DNA of 32,951 bases from Nonomuraea zeae (GTDB lineage: Bacteria; Actinomycetota; Actinomycetes; Streptosporangiales; Streptosporangiaceae). The first letter of the stretch is position 1, and the number at the start of each line of letters is the position of its first letter. Made by a program: the position numbers and the translations under genes. Shown here one piece after another: positions 14,294 to 23,487 of this stretch. The stretch lies in NCBI RefSeq assembly GCF_005889725.1, contig NZ_VCKX01000127.1, positions 1 to 32,951 on the forward strand, read 5' to 3'. The notes below the pieces were generated by a model that was not told the DNA's origin, did not search any database, and was given only the letters and a program-made list of their open reading frames with translations.

Positions 14294-17200
14294 GTGAGTG
14301 GTCAGACCTGGCGGTTGGTGCGGCGTGGCAGCGGCGGACCTGTTGTGCCCCCTGTGCTCGATGAGCACCAGCGTGCCGTGGTCGAACATCAGAGCGGTCC
14401 CCTCCTCGTCCTCGCAGGTCCGGGCACCGGCAAGACCACCACGATCGTGGAGAGCGTCGTCGACCGGATCGAGCGCCGCGGCGTCGACCCCGAGCGCGTC
14501 CTCATCCTCACCTTCAGCCGGAAGGCCGCCGGAGAGCTGCGCGAGCGCGTCACCGGCCGGCTGCGCCGCACCACGCGCACCCCACTGGCGCTGACCTTCC
14601 ACTCCTACGCCTACGCGCTCCTGCGCCGCGAGGCCGTGCTCGACGGCAAGGCCCCGCCGCGCCTGCTCACCGGCCCCGAGCAGCTGCTGGAGATCCGGCG
14701 GCTGCTGCACGGCGAGCTGGAGAGCGGCGCGCTCGACTGGCCGGTGTCGCTGCGCGAGCCGCTCAAGACCCGGGGCTTCGCCGAGGAGCTGCGCGACTTC
14801 CTGTCGCGCGCCAACGAGCGCGGGCTCTACGGCGAACGTCTGGTCGACCTCGGCAAGCGGCACGGGCGCCAGGACTGGGCGGCGGCCGGCCGCTTCTCCG
14901 AGCGCTACCAGGACCGGTTCGACCTCGACCCGGAGGAGACCTACGACTACGCGGAGCTGATCGGGGCCGCCTCCGCGCTGCTGGCCAGGCCGGAGGTGCG
15001 CGAGCGCGAGCGGGCGGCGCACGACGTGGTGTTCGTGGACGAATACCAGGACACCGACCCGGCCCAGGAGCTCCTGCTCGACCAGCTCGCCGGCGACGGG
15101 CGCGACCTGATCGCGGTGGGCGACCCCGACCAGTCGATCTACGGGTTCAGGGGCGCCGACGTGCAGGGGATCATGAAGTTCCCCGAGCGTTTCCCGGCCC
15201 GCGACGGCCGCGAGGCGCCGGTGCTGGCCCTGCGGGTGTGCCGGCGGAGCGGGGCCGACCTGCTGGAGGCCTCCCGCCGGGTCGCGGCCCGCCTGCCCGT
15301 CGCGCCCAGGCCCGACCACGTCTACGGCCAGGAGCATGGTCACCGCGAGCTGGCGCCCCTGCCGGAGGCCGAGGCGGGCGAGGTCAAGGTGCTGCTGGCC
15401 GACAGCACCAGCCAGGAGGCCGCGATCGTGGCCGACACGCTGCGGCGCGCGCACCTGATCGACGGGGTGCCGTGGCACCGGATGGCCGTCCTGGTCCGCT
15501 CGGCCAAGCGCCAGGTGCCGCTGCTGCGGCGGGCGCTGGTCAACGCGGGCGTGCCGACGATGATCGCGGGCGACGAGGTGCCGATCGCCCAGGAGCCCGG
15601 GGTGCGGCCGCTGCTCACCATGCTGAAGGTGGCGCTCGATCCCGCGCAGCTCGACGAGGGGGTGGCTGAGGAGCTGCTGACGGGGCCGCTCGGTGGCACG
15701 GACATGATCGGCGTACGCCGCCTCCGCCGCGCCCTCAAGATCGCCGAGAACGAGGCCACGAACGCCCTCGCGGACGAGCCCGGGACGGCGGACGCACCCC
15801 CGCCGGAGGCTCCTGGCACACCCCAGTCCGACGCCGTACCCGAGCCCGACGGCCCCGACCCGGACCCTGAGGAGGAAACGGACGCCGACGCCGGGACGGG
15901 CGTGGCGGCGGAGGACGGCGAGACGGTGCCGGAGGGGCCGGCCGGGGCGCGCTCGTCCGGTGAGCTGCTGGTCGCGGCGATCAAGGACGTCCGCGAGCTC
16001 ACCCGCATAGAGCCCCACATAGCCCTCCCCGCGGAACGCGTGGCCAAGCTGCTGGTGGCCGCCCGCCAGGCCGCGGCCGAGGAGGGCACCGCGGAAGACC
16101 TCCTGTGGGCCGTGTGGAACGGCAGCGGCCTGGCCCCACGCTGGACCGAGCAGAGCCTGGCGGGCGGCCCCAGAGGCGCGCAGGCGGACCGGGACCTCGA
16201 CGCCGTGGTGGCCCTGTTCGACCACGCGGCCAGGTTCGTGGACCGGATGCCCAAGGCGGGCCCCGAGGTGTTCATCGACGACCTGGCCGCCCAGGAGATC
16301 CCCGGCGACACGCTGGCCGACCGGGCCCCCGACGGCGACGCCGTACGCGTGCTGACCGCCCACCGCTCCAAGGGCCTCGAATGGGACGTCGTGGTGATCG
16401 CGGGCGTGCAGGAGGGCGTCTGGCCTGACCTGCGGCTGCGCGGCTCGCTGCTGGGTGTGGAGGACCTCGTGGAGGTGGTGGAGGGCGCGCAGCCGAGCGC
16501 CGCCTCGCTGACCTCCAAGCTGCTGGCCGAGGAGCGCAGGCTGTTCTACGTCGCCGCCACCAGGGCCAGGCACCGGCTGGTGGTGACCGCCGTGGGCGGC
16601 GAGGACACCGACGAGCGGCCATCCAGGTTCCTGTCGGAGCTGATGCCGGGCGCGGTGGAGTCGGCCACGGTGGACGACCGCGCCCGCTGGCTGAACATGT
16701 CCGCGCTGGTCGCCGACCTCCGCAGCGCCGTGACCGACCCGACCAAGCCCGCCAAGCTCCGCCAGAAGGCCGCGCAGCAGCTCGCCCGCCTGGCCGCCGC
16801 CGGGGTGCAGGGCGCCCACCCCAACGACTGGTACGCGCTCACGCCCATCTCCGACGACCGCCCCCTGAGCTGGCCGGACGACATCGTCAACATCTCGCCC
16901 TCGGCGGTCGAGAGCTTCAGCAAGTGCGGCCTGCGCTGGCTCCTGGAGACGGCCGTCGGAGCGGCCGGCACCAGCACGGCCCAGGGCCTGGGCAACATCA
17001 TCCACGCCCTGGCCGTGCTCGCGGCCACCGACCTGCCCAGCGAAGACCTCCTGGGCGACCGCCTCGACCAGGTGTGGAGCGAGCTCGACTTCGGCGGTCT
17101 CTGGTACAACCGCAAGCAGCGCCAGGTCGCCGAGCAGATGATCGGCAAGTTCCTGCGCTGGCACAAGGAAAATCCGCGCGAGCTCGTGGCCCTGGAGGAG

Positions 17201-17644
17201 GCGTTCACCGCGATGGTCTCGGACGGAGTCCAGATCAAGGGGCGCGTCGACCGGGTCGAGCGCGACTCCGAGAACCGGGCGGTGATCATCGACCTCAAGA
17301 CGGGCGGCTCGAAGCCCAAGGCGGGCGACCTCGACCGGCACCCGCAGCTCGGCGTCTACCAGCTCGCCGCGCTGCTCGGCGCGTTCGCCCGGCACGGCAT
17401 GACGGAGCCGGGCGGCGCCGCCCTGGTCCAGCTCGGCAAGGCGGCCGGCAAGAAGGACGCGATGGAGCAGACACAGGGCGCGCTGGCCGACGACAAGAAC
17501 CCCGGCTGGGCCGCCGACCTGGTCGACACGGTGGCGACCGGCATGTCGGGCCCGTTCTTCCAGGCCAAGGTCAACGACGGCTGCCGCACGTGCGCGGCCA
17601 GGGCCAGCTGCCCGGTCAACGACAACGGGGGCCAGGTGTGCTGA
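14294..17644 (+). CDS. adnA: AdnA: UvrD-like motor with RecB-type Fe-S nuclease
   Basis: The protein is about 1116 residues; GTG 14294 is chosen (GTG 14279 is possible). Superfamily 1A helicase motifs are Walker A GPGTGKTT with Lys47, motif II VFVDEYQDTD with Asp249/Glu250, GDPDQSIYGFRG, TAHRSKGLEWDVV and VAATRAR. An acidic Pro/Asp/Glu-rich linker (~491-553) splits the motor. The C-terminal nuclease has GRVDRVE and IIDLKTG with Asp1000/Lys1002, and four Cys (878, 1097, 1100, 1106) in the C...CxxCx5C pattern of an Fe-S nuclease. With AdnB it forms the actinobacterial DNA end-resection machine acting on double-strand breaks. The stop overlaps adnB by 7 nt. It is named A because it precedes B, as in mycobacteria. 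Confidence 0.93.
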   Translation: MSGQTWRLVRRGSGGPVVPPVLDEHQRAVVEHQSGPLLVLAGPGTGKTTTIVESVVDRIERRGVDPERVLILTFSRKAAGELRERVTGRLRRTTRTPLALTFHSYAYALLRREAVLDGKAPPRLLTGPEQLLEIRRLLHGELESGALDWPVSLREPLKTRGFAEELRDFLSRANERGLYGERLVDLGKRHGRQDWAAAGRFSERYQDRFDLDPEETYDYAELIGAASALLARPEVRERERAAHDVVFVDEYQDTDPAQELLLDQLAGDGRDLIAVGDPDQSIYGFRGADVQGIMKFPERFPARDGREAPVLALRVCRRSGADLLEASRRVAARLPVAPRPDHVYGQEHGHRELAPLPEAEAGEVKVLLADSTSQEAAIVADTLRRAHLIDGVPWHRMAVLVRSAKRQVPLLRRALVNAGVPTMIAGDEVPIAQEPGVRPLLTMLKVALDPAQLDEGVAEELLTGPLGGTDMIGVRRLRRALKIAENEATNALADEPGTADAPPPEAPGTPQSDAVPEPDGPDPDPEEETDADAGTGVAAEDGETVPEGPAGARSSGELLVAAIKDVRELTRIEPHIALPAERVAKLLVAARQAAAEEGTAEDLLWAVWNGSGLAPRWTEQSLAGGPRGAQADRDLDAVVALFDHAARFVDRMPKAGPEVFIDDLAAQEIPGDTLADRAPDGDAVRVLTAHRSKGLEWDVVVIAGVQEGVWPDLRLRGSLLGVEDLVEVVEGAQPSAASLTSKLLAEERRLFYVAATRARHRLVVTAVGGEDTDERPSRFLSELMPGAVESATVDDRARWLNMSALVADLRSAVTDPTKPAKLRQKAAQQLARLAAAGVQGAHPNDWYALTPISDDRPLSWPDDIVNISPSAVESFSKCGLRWLLETAVGAAGTSTAQGLGNIIHALAVLAATDLPSEDLLGDRLDQVWSELDFGGLWYNRKQRQVAEQMIGKFLRWHKENPRELVALEEAFTAMVSDGVQIKGRVDRVERDSENRAVIIDLKTGGSKPKAGDLDRHPQLGVYQLAALLGAFARHGMTEPGGAALVQLGKAAGKKDAMEQTQGALADDKNPGWAADLVDTVATGMSGPFFQAKVNDGCRTCAARASCPVNDNGGQVC

Positions 17645-20600
17645 GCCCCGTCGAGCTCGCCGACAAGCTCGGCGTCCTGCCCCCCACCCGCGAGCAGGCC
17701 ACGGTCATCGAGTCCCCGCTGGAGCCGATGGTCGTCATGGCGGGCGCGGGCTCGGGCAAGAGCGAGACCATGGCGGGCCGCGTGGTCTGGCTGGTCGCCA
17801 ACGGCCTGGTCAAGCCCGAGAACGTGCTGGGCCTGACCTTCACCCGCAAGGCCGCGGCCGAGCTGGCCACCAGGGTCAGGGAGCGGCTCAACGGGCTGGC
17901 GGAGGCGGGCCTGGTCGCGCCGGGCGCGCTCGACAACGAGCCGACCGTCTCCACCTACCACGCCTACGCCGCCCGGCTCGTCACCGACCACGCGCTGCGC
18001 GAGGGGCTGGAGCCGACCATGCGCCTGGTCACCCCCGCCGTGTCGTGGCAGCTCGCCTCGCGGGTGGTGGCGATGTACGACGGGCCGATGGACCGGATCG
18101 AGTTGGGCCCTCCTTCGGTCACGGCCGCCGTGCTGGAGCTGGCCGGCGAGCTGTCCGAGCACCTGCGCACCGCATCCGACGTGCGCCGGGTGGGGGAGTG
18201 GCTGGCGGGCCGGCACGCCGTGCTCCCCGGCAGGACGACGCTCGCCCAGCGCAAGCCGCTCAGCGTCCATGCGGCGAGGGAGCAGCTGCTGCCGCTGGTG
18301 GAGGCGTACGAGCGGCTCAAGCGCGGCCGCGAGGTCATCGACTACGGCGACCAGATGTCGCTGGCCGCCAGGATCGCCGCCAACCACAAGGAGGTCGGCG
18401 AGATCGAGCGCTCGCGCTTCTCCGTGGTGCTGCTCGACGAATACCAGGACACCAGCCACGCCCAGCTCGTCCTGCTCAGGTCGCTCTACGGCGGCGGCCA
18501 CCCGGTCACGGCCGTGGGTGACCCGTGCCAGTCGATCTACGGCTGGCGCGGCGCCTCGGCCGGCAACCTGCGCCGCTTCCCCCGCGACTTCCGCACGAGC
18601 GCGGGCGACCCGGCGGAGATCCGCCAGCTCAGCGTCAGCTTCCGCAACGGCGACCGCGTGCTCGACGTCGCCGCCCGCGTGCAGCTCCCGCTGCGCATGG
18701 AGGCCCGCGAGGTCCCCGTGCTCGTCCCCGGCCCCAACCGCGTCGACAGGGGCCGCGTCACGTGCGCCTTCCACGAGACCGCCGACGACGAGGCCAAGTG
18801 GATCGCCGACGGGCTGGCCAGGATCCTCGGCCAGGAGGTCGCCCCCGACGGCATGCCCTGGGGCGAGAAGGAGCGCAAGAAGACGCTGGCCATCCAGCCG
18901 CAGGACGTGGCGATCCTGGCCCGCAAGCGTTCGCAGTTCCCCGCGCTGCGCAGGGCGCTGGAGGATCGCGACATCCCGGTCGAGGTGGTCGGTCTCGGCG
19001 GCCTGCTGACCGTGCCCGAGGTCAACGACATCGTCGCCACCCTGCGCGTCCTCTACGACCCGACGGCCGGCGACGCGCTGGCCAGGCTGCTGGCCGGGCC
19101 GCGCTGGCGGATCGGGCCCGCCGACCTGCGGGTGCTCGGCGAGTACGCCAGGGAGCTGGCCCGCGAGCTGAGCGAGAGCCACCGCGCGGCCGACCCGCTC
19201 GACCAGGTGGTGGCCGACCTGGCCGAGGAGCGCGGCAGCCTGGTGGACGCGCTGGACGAGCTGCCCGACCGGGAGGCGTGGCTGGAGTCGTTCTCGCCGC
19301 TGGCCCGCACGAGGCTCGTCGCGCTCGCTCAGGAGCTGCGCCACCTGCGGGCGCACACCGCGCAGCCGCTGCCCGACCTGATCACCGAGGTCGAGCGCAG
19401 GCTCGGCCTGGACATCGAGGTGGCCGCGCGCAGCGGCACGGTGGGCGCGTTCGCGGCGCGGGCCGACCTGGACGCCTTCCTGGACGCGGCCTCCAGGTTC
19501 GCGGGTGACGCCGAGGATCCGACGCTGGGCGCGTTCCTGGCCTACCTCCAGGCGGCGGAGAGCGAGGAGTTCGGGCTGGAGGCCGGCCGGGTCGGCGAGA
19601 GCAACAGCGTCAAGCTGATGACCGTGCACGCCTCCAAGGGCCTGGAGTGGCCGATCGTGGTCGTGCCCGGCCTGTCCCGGCTCATCAGCTCGAAGGGGAC
19701 GATCGCGACGGGCAGCGTGTTCCCCGCCACGCCGGTCATGAACAGCCGCTGGACCGAGAACCCCCGCAAGCTCCCCTACGCCCTGCGCGGCGACGCCGCC
19801 GACCTGCCCAGGCTGAGCGGGCTGAGCAAGGAGGAGCTGGGCGCGTTCGACGAGCTCTGCCGCGAGCGCGACCTGATGGAGGAGCGCAGGCTGGCGTACG
19901 TGGCCGTGACCCGCGCCCACTACCACCTCATCGCCTCCGGCTACCGGTGGGGCAGCGCCACCAAGCCCCTGGAGCCGTCGGAGTTCCTGCTGGAGATCCG
20001 CGACACCGCCGACCGGGTCGCGTTCTGGGCCCCGGAGCTCGCGGAGGGCGAGAGCAACCCGCTGCTGGCCGAGCCCGTCGAGGCCATCTGGCCGGTGACG
20101 CCCGAGGGCCTGCGCTACGAGTCCGTGCTCGACGGCGCCCGCCTGGTCGAGAGCGCGCTGGCGGGCACCCTCGCCGGGGAGGACGAGGACGAGCCGCTGC
20201 GGGCGTTCGAGGAGGAGCGGCTGCGCGCCTGGGAACGCGACACCGACCTGCTGCTGCGCGAGCGCGAGCTGCACCGCCGCCGGCCCGCCACGATCGTCGA
20301 GCTGCCGTCCAAACTGACCGTGTCGTCGCTGGTCACGCTGGCCGCCGACGCCCGCGAGCTGGCCCGCAGGATCCGCCGGCCGGTTCCGGTCAAGCCGGCG
20401 CCGCTGGCCAGGCGCGGCACGTCGTTCCACAAGTGGCTGGAGACGCGGTGGGACCAGCAACGGCTGATCGACGACTTCGAGCTCAACCCGTACGAGGAGC
20501 CGGAGGAGGCGGACGTGCGGCTGGCGGACCTCCAGGAGCGGTTCGAGGAGAGCGAGTGGGCGGATCGGCGTCCGGTCGATCTGGAGGTGCCGTTCGAGAC

Positions 20601-20922
20601 GATGATTGCCGACCGGCTGGTGCGCGGGCGGATGGACGCCGTGTTCGAGCTGCCCGACGGCGGCTACGAGGTCGTCGACTGGAAGACGGGCGAGCCGCCC
20701 AAGGGGAAGGCGGCCAAGGCCGCGACCGTGCAGCTGGCCGCGTACCGGCTGGCCTGGTCGCACCTGGCGGGGGTGCCGCTGGAGAAGGTGCGGGCCGCCT
20801 TCCACTACGTGCGCGCGAACAGGACCGTCCGCCCGGTGAACCTGCTCGACGCCGAGGGCCTGGTCAAGCTGATCGAGGGGGTCAAGCTCGCAGATAGTGG
20901 AAAGAAGGCTTCGGGTGCATGA
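17638..20922 (+). CDS. adnB: AdnB: UvrD-like motor with RecB-type nuclease
   Basis: This 1094-residue protein starts at GTG 17638 inside the adnA stop (GTGCTGA overlap), close to the length I recall for mycobacterial AdnB. Motor motifs: GAGSGKSETM with Lys41, VVLLDEYQDTSH with Asp267, GDPCQSIYGWRGAS, TVHASKGLEWPIVVV and YVAVTRAHYH. The C-terminal nuclease has GRMDAVFELPDGG and VVDWKTG with Asp1014/Lys1016, then a QLAAYRLAW helix. No Fe-S Cys set is visible, as expected for the B subunit. It partners AdnA in resecting DNA double-strand breaks and translocating on DNA. Its last 41 nt overlap the tail of the opposing siderophore decarboxylase gene. Confidence 0.94.
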   Translation: MLSPVELADKLGVLPPTREQATVIESPLEPMVVMAGAGSGKSETMAGRVVWLVANGLVKPENVLGLTFTRKAAAELATRVRERLNGLAEAGLVAPGALDNEPTVSTYHAYAARLVTDHALREGLEPTMRLVTPAVSWQLASRVVAMYDGPMDRIELGPPSVTAAVLELAGELSEHLRTASDVRRVGEWLAGRHAVLPGRTTLAQRKPLSVHAAREQLLPLVEAYERLKRGREVIDYGDQMSLAARIAANHKEVGEIERSRFSVVLLDEYQDTSHAQLVLLRSLYGGGHPVTAVGDPCQSIYGWRGASAGNLRRFPRDFRTSAGDPAEIRQLSVSFRNGDRVLDVAARVQLPLRMEAREVPVLVPGPNRVDRGRVTCAFHETADDEAKWIADGLARILGQEVAPDGMPWGEKERKKTLAIQPQDVAILARKRSQFPALRRALEDRDIPVEVVGLGGLLTVPEVNDIVATLRVLYDPTAGDALARLLAGPRWRIGPADLRVLGEYARELARELSESHRAADPLDQVVADLAEERGSLVDALDELPDREAWLESFSPLARTRLVALAQELRHLRAHTAQPLPDLITEVERRLGLDIEVAARSGTVGAFAARADLDAFLDAASRFAGDAEDPTLGAFLAYLQAAESEEFGLEAGRVGESNSVKLMTVHASKGLEWPIVVVPGLSRLISSKGTIATGSVFPATPVMNSRWTENPRKLPYALRGDAADLPRLSGLSKEELGAFDELCRERDLMEERRLAYVAVTRAHYHLIASGYRWGSATKPLEPSEFLLEIRDTADRVAFWAPELAEGESNPLLAEPVEAIWPVTPEGLRYESVLDGARLVESALAGTLAGEDEDEPLRAFEEERLRAWERDTDLLLRERELHRRRPATIVELPSKLTVSSLVTLAADARELARRIRRPVPVKPAPLARRGTSFHKWLETRWDQQRLIDDFELNPYEEPEEADVRLADLQERFEESEWADRRPVDLEVPFETMIADRLVRGRMDAVFELPDGGYEVVDWKTGEPPKGKAAKAATVQLAAYRLAWSHLAGVPLEKVRAAFHYVRANRTVRPVNLLDAEGLVKLIEGVKLADSGKKASGA

Positions 20923-21952
20923 GGAAGTCGTGGTGGGAGATGTTCCAGGCATAGGCCCCGGCCATCTCGAACACCACCGTGTCCCCCACTCGGGCAGAGG
21001 TCACGATATTTCGGGAGAAGACGTCTTTCGGGGTGCATAGCTGGCCGACGACCGTGAGCGGCTCGCCGGTCACACCCGGCCCGGCGCCGGTGGGCAGGAT
21101 CGTGAGTGGCTGGTCGTGCCCCTTGGTCACCGGCGTCCGCAGGTGGTGCGTGCCGCCCAGCACGATGGCGTACGCCTCGCCGCGCACCCGCTTCACGTCC
21201 ACGACCCGGGTCACGTAGTAGCCGCAGTACGCGGTCAGCGCCCGTCCCGGCTCGATCCGCAGCCGCCGCCCCCGGCGCAGCGCCGCCAGCCCCGCCCCGT
21301 AGGCCGCCCAGTCGAACCTCGACTCCGGCCGGTCGTAGGAGACCGCCATGCCGCCGCCCAGGTTGACCTCTTCGTGCTCGGTGCCGAGCAGCGTCTCGGC
21401 CAGGGTGAGCAGCTGCCCGGCGGCCAGGCCGCTGGCGAGGTGGGTGTGCAGGCCGCGCAGCCGTACGCGCTCGCCGAACAGCGGCAGGCACTCCGCGACC
21501 CCCGCCTCATCCATGCCGAACGGCCCGCTCATCGTCAGCGCCGCGCCCTCGACCGGCAGGTCCGGGTTCAGCCGGAGCAGCACGTCGGCCTCCAGGCCGG
21601 TGGCGAGCAGGCGGCGCAGCTCGTTCGGGGACTCGACGTGGATGCGGTGGTGTGGCAGGCGCAGCTCGGCGTCGGTCTTGCCGGGGCCGCCGAGCGCCAC
21701 CGGCGTCCCGGGGAACAGGCCCGTGACGTGCGCGTGCTCGCCTCCCGACGAGACCTCGAATCCGTCCACATGCCCGGCCAGCACGCGCAGCAGCTCGGCG
21801 TCCGGGTTGGCCTTGACGGCGTAGTACACCTCCGTCGCCCCCATCGCCCGCCGCACGGCCGCCGCGTGCTCGTCCAGCGCGGGCAGGTCGTACAGGTAGG
21901 CGGGGGTCTCGGGCAGGCTCGGCGCGACGTCCAGGACGCGGGGCGGGATCAC
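20882..21952 (-). CDS. Fold type III PLP-dependent decarboxylase of the siderophore operon
   Basis: This 356-residue protein starts at GTG 21952, overlapping the upstream synthetase stop as GTGA. The alanine-racemase-like barrel is recognisable: YYAVKANPD with PLP lysine Lys47, GFEVSSGGE, HVESPNELRR, HTHLASGL, NLGGGMAVSY, and EPGRALTAYCGYY. The C-terminal domain contains GQLCTPKDVF, supplying the active-site Cys and Asp, and ISHHDFLMHPKPSFHYL. It belongs with ornithine/diaminopimelate-type decarboxylases and resembles SbnH-like enzymes of staphyloferrin B pathways that act on an amino acid or a citryl-amino-acid intermediate. It is somewhat shorter than average. The assignment to siderophore chemistry comes from operon context. 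Confidence 0.88.
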   Translation of the reverse strand: MIPPRVLDVAPSLPETPAYLYDLPALDEHAAAVRRAMGATEVYYAVKANPDAELLRVLAGHVDGFEVSSGGEHAHVTGLFPGTPVALGGPGKTDAELRLPHHRIHVESPNELRRLLATGLEADVLLRLNPDLPVEGAALTMSGPFGMDEAGVAECLPLFGERVRLRGLHTHLASGLAAGQLLTLAETLLGTEHEEVNLGGGMAVSYDRPESRFDWAAYGAGLAALRRGRRLRIEPGRALTAYCGYYVTRVVDVKRVRGEAYAIVLGGTHHLRTPVTKGHDQPLTILPTGAGPGVTGEPLTVVGQLCTPKDVFSRNIVTSARVGDTVVFEMAGAYAWNISHHDFLMHPKPSFHYLRA

Positions 21953-23487
21953 GCGAGCGGGTTCGCGATCGGCACGTACCCGGCGGCGCGGTCGGCCGCC
22001 CTGGCCCAGCGCACGCCCAGGTTCGCCTTGGCGGGCAGCGGCGCGCCCGCCAGCAGGTCCGAGAACGGCAGCGGCCAGCCCAGGTCGCCGGCCTGCTTGG
22101 CGAGCAGGTCGCGGGCGGTCCGCCACAGCTCGCGCAGCAGCCCGTCGTCGGCGCCGGCGAGGGTGGCCGCGATCTCGGTGAGGTGGTTGACGAGCAGGCA
22201 GTAGACCACGCGCGCCCATCCGCGCCCGGCGTCGTAGGCGAGGGCCGCGGCCACCTCCGGGTGCAGGCCGTCCAGGTCATGGCGGTCCGCGACGAGCTTG
22301 GTGCCCTCCAGGTCGCGGAAGACGGCCTGCACGGGCAGCCCGGACGCGTCCAGGCCGACGAGCACGTTCTGCAGATGGGGCTCCAGTACGACGCCGTGCG
22401 CGAAATACAGCTCCAGGACCGGCAGCGCGACCACCGACACGTACGCCGCCCACCACGCGAGCGGATCCCGGGCCGGGGCGTCCAGGGCGAGGGCGGCGGC
22501 CAGGACCGGGGTCACGCCGGGCGAGCAGACGCTCCACGGGCTCTGCCGGACGATCACGCCCAGGCCCTCGCGCAGCCTGGTCCCCAGGGCGGCCGAGCGG
22601 TAGCCGGGCTCGGGCAGCCAGCGGGTGGCCGGGTGCCTGATCGCCAGCTCGTCGAAGACCGGCCTCAGCCGCGAGGTCAGCTCCACGGCTCCGGCGAGCT
22701 CGTACCAGGCGTTCTTCCGCACGCAGTTCGTGATCCGCACATCGAGGGAGAACTTCAGGCAGACCTCCGCGTCGGGCGCGTACACGGTCCGCACGGACGA
22801 GGTCGGCAGCACGGACGGACCGGGCCCGAGGTCGAGCAGCTCGGGCCCGAAGGCGGGCCGCAGCAGGCCGAGCTGCCATGGATGTGCGGGCAGCAGCCGG
22901 TACCCGGCGGGCGCCGCGCCCAGCGAGTCCAGCACGGCCGCGTCGCCCTCCTCGGCGAGCACGTCCTCCCGCACGCCGAGCAGCCTGAGGGGGAACTCGG
23001 CGTGGGCCTCGGGCGCGTAGTCCAGCCAGCCGGAGCCGCCGCGCGCCTTCGGGCTGGGATGGAACGGGTGCCCGTAGACGAGCGCCTGCTCCGAGGCCAG
23101 CCACGGATCGGCCGGCGGCACGGCCTCGGCCCTGGCCCGCAGGATCGCGGCCACGGCCGCCCGGCTCGCGGCCACCTGCCCGGCGAACTCGCCGTTGTCC
23201 CCGGCACCCTGCAGATCGGCTTCGACCAGCAGGACCAGCTCATCGGCCGTCAGCGGCCGCCAGGAGCCGTCCTCCAGGCGCTCAGGCGGCCCCTCGAAGC
23301 GCAGCGCCGCCCCGCCGTACGCGCGGGCCCGCAGGAGCGTCCCCGCGATCCGCAGCAGCACGTACGGCGGAGCCGGCCAGACCAGGCCGCGCGGCCCGGC
23401 CACCTCCCGCACGCAGCAGCGCAGCAGCGCCGCCAGCGTCGCCTCCTCGGCCAGGAGGGACGGCGTGTCGATGGCCACTCCTCGCAT
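21949..23487 (-). CDS. IucA/IucC family NIS siderophore synthetase, second copy
   Basis: This 512-residue protein starts at ATG 23487, directly abutting the previous stop (TGAATG). NIS synthetase signatures are GHPFHPSPKARGG (about residue 130-143), LLPAHPWQLGLL, PTSSVRTVYAPDAEVCLKFS, ITNCVRKNAWYEL and the C-terminal HGVVLEPHLQNVLV with FRDLEGTKL. The family adenylates a carboxylate, commonly citrate or a derivative, and condenses it with an amine or alcohol. The subtype (A, B or C) cannot be assigned by eye. It is likely cytosolic and translated together with its neighbours. Divergence from the adjacent copy implies that each catalyses a different condensation. Confidence 0.92.
   Translation of the reverse strand: MRGVAIDTPSLLAEEATLAALLRCCVREVAGPRGLVWPAPPYVLLRIAGTLLRARAYGGAALRFEGPPERLEDGSWRPLTADELVLLVEADLQGAGDNGEFAGQVAASRAAVAAILRARAEAVPPADPWLASEQALVYGHPFHPSPKARGGSGWLDYAPEAHAEFPLRLLGVREDVLAEEGDAAVLDSLGAAPAGYRLLPAHPWQLGLLRPAFGPELLDLGPGPSVLPTSSVRTVYAPDAEVCLKFSLDVRITNCVRKNAWYELAGAVELTSRLRPVFDELAIRHPATRWLPEPGYRSAALGTRLREGLGVIVRQSPWSVCSPGVTPVLAAALALDAPARDPLAWWAAYVSVVALPVLELYFAHGVVLEPHLQNVLVGLDASGLPVQAVFRDLEGTKLVADRHDLDGLHPEVAAALAYDAGRGWARVVYCLLVNHLTEIAATLAGADDGLLRELWRTARDLLAKQAGDLGWPLPFSDLLAGAPLPAKANLGVRWARAADRAAGYVPIANPLA

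Noticed and set aside
14126..20952. Two ~1100-1200-codon minus-strand open frames opposite adnA and adnB
   Set aside because: They have His/Arg/Gly/Val-rich composition with no domains, while the plus strand encodes complete helicase-nuclease motifs throughout.
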